This document shows positions 43,176 through 54,023 of a stretch of DNA of 64,000 nt, in pieces. The stretch is from Parietaria judaica (lineage: Eukaryota > Streptophyta > Magnoliopsida > Rosales > Urticaceae): the NCBI GenBank assembly GCA_954871525.1, contig OX940866.1, forward strand, positions 12,733,001 through 12,797,000, written 5' to 3'. Positions within the stretch are counted from its first letter, which is position 1. Each line of letters starts with the position of its first letter. The notes below the pieces were generated by a model. It did not search any database. It was not told the origin of the DNA and saw only the letters and a list, made by a program, of their open reading frames with translations. The position numbers and the translations under genes were made by a program.

Positions 43176-44797
43176 AGTTGCTTTATTATAAATATAATTA
43201 TATCAATTACTTTTTTTACCATTTTAGACGAGTATGTTGTAACTATGCTTTATTACGTTGGACGATATTATAAATCACCACTAGTAACTAAATTAATTTT
43301 CAGATATTATCACCACTAGTAAAAAGATATGGTCGTTGTGCTACTGCTATCTCCATAATTATCCTATTGCCTCATAATAGAGTAGGAATAGGTTTAGCGG
43401 TATTGCGGTATAGATTAAAATATTGTATCTTCAAAATTACCCTAAATGTTATAACTAGATTCATTTTCAGATATTATCACCCTAATAAAAAGATATAGCC
43501 GTTGTGCTAGCGCTATCAATATTCAGTGTAAATTAATTATAGCGGTATACATATAAAATACAAATTTAATGATGATCATATATGGCGGTTTATTTGAAAA
43601 AAATTATATAGCGGTTTGGCAGTAAAACGACAAGATTATATAGCGGTACGGCGGTATAGATGACAAGATTAAATACAGTGTTAATGACAAAAATTGTAGG
43701 ATAGTTAAATAATTAATTTATAGATCTCGGTACCGATACATAAGATATTCATACCGCTATATTTTGTCCAGAAATTAAAAACAGTAATAAAATTACTTGG
43801 TTACACTAGGCTAACCTTATCTTATATTTTAAGGATCCATAGAGTACATTCGGCCTACAGATATCGGTACAGCTACATAATATATTCATACCGCTATTTA
43901 TCCAGAAATTGAAAACAACGATAAAATTACTTGATTACACACCTTCGAATGAGTCAATTCTTGATATATAATCAAACTGAAAGATTCGCTAATCATTGGC
44001 TGGGTAACGTAGAAGATGAAGAGAAGGAATATGGTGAATCGGCGAAGAAACAATGGTAGCTTAGGGTTTCTCGGCAATTGGGGAGTCGAAGAAGAAGACG
44101 AATAACAGAGGAGAGAGAAACGGGGAGGGAAAGAAATAATATTAAAAAGGAGGAGAGAAAAGAAAATAATAAAATAAGAAGAGATAGAAAATCGAGTCTA
44201 ACGAACTATAAAGGGCCCCACTTCGTTTAATAAAGGGTATGAATCAAACATGTGAACAGTACCGATGGTATAAACATATACCAGATCACAAATAAGGTCA
44301 TTCTTGCGATTAACCCGTTTTTCCTTGAGAAAAAGAATAATTGCGATAAAAGTACCTACAATTTTCAAAATAGCATGACTTATTTTTAAATTCTAAATTA
44401 CATCGATTAAATACCCAAAATCATGTTTATCAATGTTAGTTCATTTACATGTGAAATGTTAGCTGTGTAAATACTTGAATTTTTATGATGGAAATACTTA
44501 AATAGAGTATATGTGAAATTGTTAATTCCTGAGAGAAGTAGTCGTGACTCGTGAGTGCTAATTTATTTTATTATTTAAAAAAGAGATCGAATTGATAATC
44601 ATAATACTATACAAAAGAATAGGATAAATTAGTTTTAAGAGAATAATAGGGTGGTGATTAAATTCTTAAATAGCAAAATTAAAGAGGCGGGTCTTAGCAA
44701 ATAGTGAAGCCGTGAAGGTAAAGTTGGAAGGAAATTGACGGAGAATTTAGATTTATTCTAATTTATGATCATTCATTTCATTGATATTGAAGTTGAA

Positions 44798-44829
<32 letters not shown>

Positions 44830-45155
44830 CGTATCATGTTGTCTCTGAATGTTCTGTGAATTCATATAGGTGTACAATTAATTTTGTGACATTAATTATG
44901 TCATCAAAAAGCATACATTATGTTCAAAAATTTGATAATTTGCTAAATGCCCATTTGGCCGCAGCAAAATATAGTAGATTAATAATTAGGCCTTGAAACT
45001 GAAATCACTACAGATATATTTCTGGCTTGAATCAAAAATTACATAAAATTATATCCAATACGGCGGAGAAAACAACTATTTCGTCGCAAAATGATTATGT
45101 TACATGAATTTTTCTATCTGGAAATCACATAAATTAATTTAGAGTACACAAACTA
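43176..45155. repeat. AT-rich spacer with tandem duplications
   Basis: The phrase agatattatcaccactagta with ~50 following bases recurs near 43301 and 43469. A second pair (ataagatattcataccgcta near 43742, ataatatattcataccgcta near 43878) is about 137 bp apart. Words gcggtat/ataccgc are frequent between 43390 and 43930, like other eroded elements in the window. Near 44335-44360 the phrase aataattgcgataaaagtac resembles ends of the Mutator-like family. (TA)n lies at 44800-44822. No gene was recognised. Confidence 0.45.
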
Positions 45156-48100
45156 TCAAGGTCGCTGTTCGAGTTTTCGCCGAACCTCGTTGAGGCAAGA
45201 CTGAAGTTTTCCAAACTCTTCCATGTCCGAGAAGCTTGTTGCCTAAGGTTTCATAAATTTAATATGGTTAGTCTCTTTACTTGATGAGAGAAAAAATTCA
45301 AAATTAAATTGAATGTTTGAGATTCGGATTTGCCTGCTTGATTGTGTTCTTCAGATGCATCTCGGCCGAGAAAAGCTCTTTACGGCTACCGGTAGACGAA
45401 GAAATTTTCGTATACACATTGCATAGTTCCAACGATGCTTGCGCGAATTTCGTGAACTGATCTCTGTCATTCCACAGATCCGATCCCTGACAGTATAAAC
45501 GTGGGATACGAACATGAGACATACATTATATATGCGTAGAATTATTTCTAAAAGAAACATCGATTATATTAATAATAATAAAATTACAATGCAAGGCTAG
45601 AGAATGGTTTATATCAGCCATTTCAAACATCGATCTGGCTATATAGACAAACTCTACCAAAATATAGATAGAAAAAAGGACTACTCCTTAGAGAGATCCA
45701 GCCCAATCTCTCGAAAGGTCCGAGAGGGTACATAGAAAACTCGTTTAGGAGAACAACCAAAGGGCAATACAATGGTTGATATTATCTATCAACCCATTCA
45801 CAGACCAAGATGTATCATTGTAGTATTTTTGTAAGCAGCAATTCTATTTAATTAATATAGTTAATTAGTCTATTAGCAGTTTATTATGTTAGTATAAGAT
45901 GTAATTACCAATTATCAATTAATATTATTCGGGAAAATATTGATAAAAACATGAAAGAGGTAGTATTATATACTCTCGCTGCCAAGAATATGTTAGACCC
46001 GTAATTTATTATTAATTAAATTATACTATTTCTAGCTAAATTATAATCTGTCAAGAATATGTAGTTTGTATTAAATAGGGGTTAGAATTTCCGAACTGCT
46101 ATATTAGGCGTCATTCCCAAAGGGGAGACGGCGTGTTTGTTTTGGCTAATTACTTTCTTACGTCTTTGGGAAATTTTGGTCGTGTTCTCGAAGGAACGAC
46201 AGATTTTATTGTTATTGTTGAGTTAATTAATAATAGAAGTAGACACAAATTCATTGTCTTGGTGAATTTCTGTTGGCTTGCGTTTATTTTTGTCTCTGAA
46301 TTCTATCAAAAGATTTGTGCTGGATCGGTTTCTTTTTTCTCTGCTTGGTTTATTAGTGACGCTGTAATATATACAAATTCACAGTAATCCCGGTAAACTT
46401 CCGTACCGAGGCAGAAAAAACATCTGACGAACTGAAGATTGAGAATATAAGTGAATGTACCTGGTAGGATCTGACTTGCTTTAGAAGAGCTTCAGAGCAC
46501 ATTGTCAAATCTCCTTTGAGTTTGTGCCACCTTGCATACAATCCCCATATATCTCCTCTGTTGCCACTTCGAACCGCCTACACCGGAAAGAAATTACCGG
46601 ATATTAAAAAAAAGTTACAAATCCCAAAAACAGATGTCTTTTAGTTGCCATAAATTTGTTCCGCATCTTAAATCATGTGCAAGTCCCAAACAGATAAAAA
46701 AAAACGAGAACTCTTTATAAATAAACGATATGTCGGTCTCTGATTCGAGATTTAGACCCAGAAACTCTCCCGATGATGTTCAATAGGAATTTCCCACTAA
46801 TTAAAGATGACGACTAACCCTCACAATAGCTCTTCATATTGGCTTGATACCTTTTATTAACCCTATACCTAAGTACCCTTAATGAAAGAAAATATTATTA
46901 ATGAAAAATATGCGGGTCTAACATGATAAGGAAAGAAAAGATAGATATAAGATTCAAAGATGCGCTCTAATTGGACAAAAATATAAAGATAACAATGAGT
47001 CCCGACGTCGATTTTGCAGTAACTCGAAAAACTGAAAATCCGCAATTAGAATATATAAAGGGTAGAAAGGTCTAAAATCCTAGTTATTTCTAACTGACCA
47101 TCAATTATCCATAGAAATTAACAAAGAAATGTCAGATACTACCAGAAATAGTTAAGAGTTAAAATCATTTGCATACCAGCTGAAGAACTTTTCCAAGGAA
47201 ATCCACTAACTGCTTAGTTTCCCGGGATATTGACTCAGAATCGTCCAATCTAACGTGTTCAGTAGCTTCTTCAATCCCTGCCGTTGAAACTCGTTTCTCC
47301 ATTTCTTCCATGACTCGGTCTAATAGTAGAGCATCAATCCTTTTAATTTTAGTCAACTCCATCACCATTCTAACAGCTTCCAGTGCCTACAAGATATCAA
47401 CATAACAAGAGGCTAATAAGAATACTGTTCAACACAAGTATATATGTTCAAAGGAAGTGAGAAAACTTAGTCTACGTTGTCTAATGAAGAAATTCGAACA
47501 ATGCTTGATAAATTCTCGAATAATTTTTTTCCCTATATTTTTCCTTTTCAGTCAAAAAAGTACTTTATTAGAAGTATAAAAAAAAAAAAAGTTTAATACC
47601 AGTGACCAATTCTTGAACATATACAAGTATATCTTGTAAGAATATAAGAAAGACATAATTATGAAATAGGACAGTTGTACGAGGACGGCACCAACATTAT
47701 CCGAGCAGTCCCTACTATGTTCTCAATTTTTTTATCGATGCAGAAAAAAGTCCAAGAAAATGAATCAAGAAATTCACCTGACTGATGTTATCCGTGTCGA
47801 AAGCAACGTGGCCATAGTTCTCCCACAGCTGCCAGCTGTTACGCCTGTCACCAAATAGTACTTCGGTTTTCAGTGCCAGCCCTTTGTTAGACCCACATAT
47901 TTGTCATTCATAAAGGGTACTTTGGGTTTTTGGCTCTTAGCCGTCGTGTTTGATTAGTGGAATATTCAAATTGAAAATCGTTCGGAGAGTTTTCCGGTCT
48001 AACTTTTGAATTAGAGATCATGATATCATTTATCAATAAAGCATTCTTGTTTCGGTTTGATTATTGGCTCGGCTCCTATCACACAATAACAACAATTAGT

Positions 48101-51100
48101 CATGTAATGATTGTGGTAGACTGTGAATTATAGGTATTTAAATGTGTTTTAAGTGTTTCATTTATTTAAGGGTATTAGAGGTATTTTACCTCCATTATAG
48201 GATTAGGGATTCTCATCTTATAAATAGATGACAACATTAGAGTTTTTCCTTATGTTTTGAGTGACTGGTTTTGTACCTCCAAAGCATTATTCGGAGAGTT
48301 TCTCGGTCTGAACTCTCGAATTAGTGACCGAAGATTATCGGTTTGGATCTTATCAGATAGTCAAAAGAGAGGAGAAACATACTTATATTTCAAGGCCTCT
48401 TTGAATGCAATGAAAGACTCCTTGCTCTTTTTTTTCATCATATGCCTGCAAAATAGAAGGAATACTCTGGTAAACCAATACTGAAAGAAAATGGAAAAAA
48501 CAAAGAGGTCGTATCATAAAGAAAAAATTGAAGTGTATCTAAATAGATAGCACAAGAAATATAAGGATAGAACATACAAACAAGCAATGTTATTCCATGC
48601 CTCCCCATTGTCTGGATCGAGCTGAACTGCACGAGTAAAGCCATCCAGTGCCTTTTCAACATCCTTAGCCTGTATTTCTTCAGCGGTGAGTTCAAATGAT
48701 TTATAAAAATTCAGAGAAATTGAATAAACTTTACTTCAAAACCATCTAAAGATAGTTAATATAATAACTTAGATCGCACAAGTCACCTTTAACGCAGCAG
48801 CTCCAAGAGCAAACCATCCATCGGGATACAAAGAATTCAAGGCCATTGCCGACTCCCTAAAATGAATAACAGAAAAAATAACATGAAAGAGGTTGTCAAA
48901 AATATTTAAATCGTTAAAGCAAAAGACGTGAAGCTCTATATAGAAACGTACCATAGGACTTTAGATGTTTCATAATCCCCTCTATTATATGCACTGCGAG
49001 CGAGGGATCGCTGCAAAACGGAAACAAAATTTAGATGAAAAAATAGACGAAACACTTATGTAAAGGCTACTAAGAAGTCGTCACACCTTGGCTCGGGCGG
49101 ACCTATTGTCAGAAACTTCTAGCGCCTTCTCAAAGCAAGAATCGTTATTGGTAACATCACCTAAGGAGCACCTACAAAGTCAAAATTTCGTAAAAATTAG
49201 TTAACCAGTACAAATAGAAGCTTGATATTCCCTTAAGAGATAAGGAGTATGAAAATAAATGACATTCTTTTGTTTCTAATTTTCAGCCATGTTTTAATAT
49301 ATTGCGGGACATCGTCCTTAAATGTACTCAATAAGTACAAATAACCAACGAAAATCCCGAACTGTGACCCGTTAGGAATGAAAGTTATTGTAATTTCAGA
49401 AAACCAGTAATCATGTGTACTACTTTAGGCCGAAAAAACAGTACATACCATAATCTAGGGTCGTTAGGCGCTACAGTCAATCGAGCCTTAATGAGATCAA
49501 CGGCAGCTGCTTTCTTCTCCAGTAAGCTGAATTTATAATTTGATGAGAACTCCACTTAATAGAAGTATACGATATGCACGGAAAGAGAGATTTCATACCG
49601 ATAGCAGTAAATAAGATTGTCCCATAACTCCAAATCCTCAAATGTTTTAACTGCCTCTCCTATCAGACCACAGCTTACTAGAATTTCACCATATTCCCTG
49701 ATAAGCAAGGTCTATCAGCTATTTATACAACAAATTTCTGAAAAGAAATCTGTCACAAAAGAACGAAAGAAGTCATCATACTTGCGCAATAAAGAAATTG
49801 GTGGGATCCAAACTCCGTGGCAAAATGCGATCCTGTCCTCTACTCTTAGTGAAGATTCAAACATCCCCTGTACCTGAGACATGAAAACAATATTTAACCA
49901 TTTGTTAGTTACTTTCCTTAATTCATAAATAACAGGCATGTTATTAAAAAGAACAAAATTAGACGACACAGATTCTACACTCAACAGAATCAAACTAGTT
50001 TTTTATGCCGCGACAAGATAATTTCAGGGCCTAAGTTTCATGAATTTACTGTAAGAAGTCTCTAAAGGGATAAATGATTTAGACCAGATTGATACTTAAT
50101 AACTTAATTGCATTCTTGATATATAAATTGCTGGAGTCAATCACCAAAAAATGAATGTAAAAACACCTTCTCATTTGAAAACCCGACATACTTTCTAAAG
50201 TATAAAATAACATGAACAAACATCTCCATAGAGATTTCACACCCAAGAAGTGGGGGATTTTCAAAGCATTGCTTGTTTGGATCGCCTAACCCTAACATGT
50301 ATTACCCAGATACACCTTCTCTACAAGCCCCGACATGTACGAAACATATAAAAAAATATACATGTGATAAATCAAGCTGAGAGAAAAGATGCAATTTACC
50401 AATTTCTCCATCATCATCAAAGCACGCTCCTTTGTGCGGCTACGATTGGACTCCCATCGTATGCGCAAAAGGTCACAGAAACTCCGAATCTGGTAAAGAG
50501 ATATATTACCAAACAATGATATAATTGTAAGGAAAAATTATGTAAAAGTCACAAGGAAATAAAGAAAGCATGAATAAGAAGCAACACAATGTGCATATAC
50601 GTACTGTGAAGCATGATGACTGTTGAGAGTCAACTGCTTCGATATACGGAGCCATATCCCATCCTGAAGCAAATTCGAAAAAACCGAATCAGCATGATGA
50701 GCAATAGTTTGTTGACCTAGTAAAACAGATTTTTTCCTAGCCACGCCAAGCAAGCATTAACAGTAAGCCATTAACCCAATTTCTTTTTAGGAACAGAAAC
50801 AACTAGATCTAGAAATGCCTAAACTCAGGAGAATTTGAAGCCTACTTTTTTATGGTGTCCGATTCATTAAATCGGAAACATACAATTTGAAGCAACTCAC
50901 TTTGTGTATCATCCTGTGGAGTCGTCTTCTCGATCAGAAGACAGCGAGCTAGGATCACTGCCTGATGGACTGCACTCAAAGGGGCACCATTGTTACTAAC
51001 TTGAACACCTTCTTCTCCGTTATCATTCCCCACCAGTTTCGGGGTTATATATATGTCCGACTCCTCAGCTTGTTGAGATGAACTTTCATCCTCGCCATTT

Positions 51101-52454
51101 GCATGTTCTTCTTGTGGAACGCTTCTCTCCAATCGGCAGTTTCCCCCAGTATTTGATAAGCTTCTGTCAGCAACAAGTACCATCTGTGCCTTTGGTTCGA
51201 CCTATTGTAATGTATAGATATAAAACGTTAAGATATATACACACTTTAGTCCCAATAACGGAAACACATGCCAAAAATCAACCTGATGCAGCGTACGGAA
51301 GCCAAGAACGCCCGTAAGCGAGAGCTCAAGACCAGCTGCGGCTTCAGCTGACTCAAAATGCAACCTTACACAGTAGCCACAATTTGGTAAGCATGAATTA
51401 CACACACACACATAGCAGAAAGACAAATTACACACACGAGTAGAAAAACGTATAAAAATGTCTGAAACTATTCACCTGCAAGCATCAACCCGGCCATAAG
51501 TATACTCCATTATACCAGCTTCTAGACGAACCATCGAGATTATTGCTACACCCTCATCATTATGCAAACCGGCACCACCCCAGTAACTTGCCAACATCTC
51601 CAACGTGCCGAATTGATGTAACGATTCACGAGTGTAGACTTGCAAGAGATCGAATAAGGAGGAAGACCGCTCATCCAAAATTCTTTGCTGAACGAGTAGG
51701 AGCCTAGCGAGCCACCACGAAATGCTCCTAAACCCTTCGCTCATCAAATCTCTAAGCTTCATTAGCAACATCTTCGCAAAGACTATGTACTGCAAAACCC
51801 AGAAACGAAGCGAAATTTAAGTCACTGTTATTTCTTTAAATAATTTTCCAGCATTCATCAGAAGTGTCAGTTCTCCAAAATTGAGTACCTGAAGATGAGA
51901 AAACTTGGCGAGCAAGTCAGAGCCAGAAGACATGAGCTGCTTAGTGGCCCAAGTGTCCCACTCTCCATGGCCATCTCCGAACACCAGAGGACTCTTGGGC
52001 ATTCCTTCTTCCAATGGCCTAACTCAAGCAAGCACACCATTTTTCATTCTCTGTTCCAGTTTCGATAACGTTTGTATTTTCAGCTACAAAGCAGAGAGAC
52101 CCACCCGGTGATGTTGGCTTGAACGAAGGCGAGAAACGCAGCGACGGCGATGCCCAGGAGGGTCACCACTCGGAAGCCCTTGTCCTCCTCTAGGAAGGAC
52201 TCGACTCTCCCGACGAACTCCGAGTAGGCTTCTTCCGCGTCGGAGGCGGCGCCGGCGCCGGCGAGCTTGATCGCGGCGGGGCAGCGGAGAGCGTCTGCGT
52301 AGCGCCCGCATTCGACGGAAGCGAGCAGAGCCTCCAGGCCCGACGGGAGGCCGCGCTCCGAGTCCGGCTGCGGCGGCGGCGGACGGAGGAGGGTGCAGCG
52401 GAGGAGGCGCAGCTCGCAGCGGCGGAGGAGAACCTCTGGTTCGGAGATCGACAT
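45156..52454 (-). CDS. TTC27: TTC27-type tetratricopeptide protein, 20 exons, 865 aa
   Basis: Exons (minus): 52454-52105, 52018-51889, 51789-51476, 51364-51283, 51201-50901, 50663-50605, 50489-50400, 49873-49782, 49697-49599, 49526-49449, 49171-49087, 49010-48952, 48856-48787, 48669-48578, 48445-48383, 47844-47778, 47386-47177, 46577-46461, 45486-45334, 45242-45156. Frame is continuous, about 865 residues. It matches plant homologues of human TTC27/yeast Emw1 (Arabidopsis At5g17270), a soluble TPR protein whose biochemical role is unclear; yeast Emw1 is linked to wall integrity. The N-terminal third is helical and variable. Phrases MAPYIEAVDSQQSS, CHGVWIPPISLL and GEILVSCGLIGEAVKTFEDL are family signatures. 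TPRs lie at about 500-690 (YPDGWFALGAAALKAKDVEK, LDPDNGEAWNNIACLHMMKK). The last intron uses a GC donor. In-frame ATG at 52490 is an alternative start. Some exon edges may be off by a few bases. Confidence 0.92.
45487..46460. repeat. TTC27 intron 18 with LTR-like sequence
   Basis: A sequence beginning TGTTAGACCCG at 45991 on the plus strand shares its first bases with intronic repeats at 46923 (minus) and 47886 (plus). The following 390 bases contain no gene. The ORF at 46133-46387 is open by chance. Confidence 0.4.
46700..46923 (-). mobile_element. TGTTAGACCC repeat in a TTC27 intron, copy 1
   Basis: Read on the minus strand it starts TGTTAGACCCGCATATTT and continues with tcattaagggtacttaggt and gggagagtttctgggtctaa. 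It aligns with the plus-strand copy at 47886, so the two are inverted relatives within neighbouring introns. The TG start suggests an LTR or TRIM. The inner edge and target duplication were not found. Confidence 0.5.
47886..48370 (+). mobile_element. TGTTAGACCC repeat in a TTC27 intron, copy 2
   Basis: Starts TGTTAGACCCACATATTTG. The phrase ttcggagagttttccggtct (about 47978) recurs as ttcggagagtttctcggtct near 48287, about 308 bp later. This resembles two short terminal repeats flanking a small internal region, as in TRIM elements. A TATA-like ataaatagatg lies near 48220. It fills most of intron 15 and ends close to exon 15. Confidence 0.5.
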
Positions 52455-52490
52455 GTTTTGTTGTTGGGGTTTTGGGTTTAAGGTTACCAT

Positions 52491-52738
52491 TATTTATGTC
52501 AAGTGTTCTGTATTTTTAATTTTATAAAATATTTTGAAAATGTGATTAGTTACTAATTTGTTAAATTAATTTTTTTAAAAGAAAAAAAAAACCAATTTTT
52601 AATTAATTAACATTTAAAAACAAATCGAATATATGTAATTAATCAAATACATGCAAAGTTCATCTTGTGCAGTGACGGTATTCGTGTTTTCTATCGCTAT
52701 CCGAAGACTTTCTCTTCATCGCTATTGGTATTCGTTTC

Positions 52739-52780
<42 letters not shown>

Positions 52781-52994
52781 AGACATGTTAGGATTTGAGG
52801 GTGGCATATATTTTTTTAATTTTTTTTTTCAAAAAAAAAACAGCGTTAATGTTGTGCGCACACCAAAAAATAAACACGAATACCTATTTTATTATAATTT
52901 AGTGATGCAAATGGCTCATCGCAATTATATTTAACAGAAAATCAAGCAAAAAGTTTCAAATTATTATTGTTTAATTTTGAAAGGTAAAAAATTG
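52491..52994. other. TTC27 upstream region
   Basis: Contains (TA)n at about 52740-52774 and AT-rich DNA. No gene was recognised between the TTC27 start and the minisatellite. Confidence 0.45.
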
Positions 52995-53009
52995 TAATTT
53001 GTTATTCTC

Positions 53010-53828
53010 GTCTCGCAGTCGACGTCGCTCACCCAGCGGACGTCTCGACCCAGCCCAGCCAACGCCTCCGGTCTGAGAATTTAGGCTAATTTTTTTGTGA
53101 TCCCCTAGTGAATATAATTGTCGAAGGACGTCACGACCCAGCGGACGGCACGACCCAGCAGACGGCAACTCTTCAGCCCAGCCAACGCCTCCGGTCTGAG
53201 AATTTTGGCTAATTTTTCTGTGAGCCCCTAGTGAATATAATTGTCGAAGGACGTCACGACCCAGCCCAGCCAACGCCTCTGGTATGAGAATTTAGGCTAA
53301 TTTTTCTGTGAGCCCCTAGTGAATATAATTGTCGAAGGACGTCACGACCCAGCCCAGCCAACGCCTCCGGTCTGAGAATTTAGGCTGATTTTTCAGTGAA
53401 CCCCCTAGTGAATATAATTGTCGAAGGACGTCACGACCCAGCAGACGGCAGCTCTTCAGCCCAGCCAACGCCTCCGGTCTGAGAATTTAGGCTAATTTTT
53501 CTGTGAGCCCCTAGTGAATATAATTGTCGAAGGACGTCACGACCCAGCCCAGCCAACGCCTCCGGTATGAGAATTTAGGCTAATTTTTCTGTGAGCCCCT
53601 AGTGAATATAATTGTCGAAGGACGTCACGACCCAGCGGACGTCTTGACCCAGCCCAGCCAACGCCTCCGGTCTGAGAATTTAGGCTAATTTTTCAGTGAA
53701 CCCCTAGTGAATATAATTGTCGAAGGACGTCACGAACCAGCAAACGGCAGCTCTTCAGCCCAGCCAACGCCTCCGGTCTGAGAATTTAGGCTAATTTTTC
53801 TATGAGCCCCTAGTGAATATAATTGTAG
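53010..53828. repeat. Minisatellite, eight units of 89/105/122 bp
   Basis: Each unit contains cagcccagccaacgcctccg, gagaatttaggctaattttt, gagcccctagtgaatataat and tgtcgaaggacgtcacgacc. The phrase gtgaatataattg starts near 53110, 53232, 53321, 53410, 53515, 53604, 53709 and 53814, so spacings are 122, 89, 89, 105, 89, 105 and 105. Units differ by steps of about 16-17 bp, from extra copies of a cagc(g/a)gacggcacgacc-like subunit. The array lies between two minus-strand genes. A ~100-codon ORF within it is an artefact of the repeat. Confidence 0.9.
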
Positions 53829-54023
53829 AAATTTATATACCATTAAAATGTGGTGAAGAATCAAGAAGCATGAAAATCTATTTATGAGCAGTGATTGAAT
53901 CGAGCAACAAATTCTAGCCTAATCACTCAATTAAAAGAAAATAATAAAAAAATCCCGAATTTACATTCTGACTACCTGCTTTTCATTTTCTTTTTCTCTT
54001 TGTTTGGGCCAAAAACGGATAAA

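Noticed and set aside
44021..44180. Possible first exon of a gene (GA-rich, with tagggtttc)
   Set aside because: No continuous reading frame or splice-linked exon could be found on either strand.
53010..53828. CRISPR-like array or satellite with regular spacers
   Set aside because: The context is a plant nuclear genome, the repeats are directly adjacent without unique spacers, and units differ by module number. It is a minisatellite.
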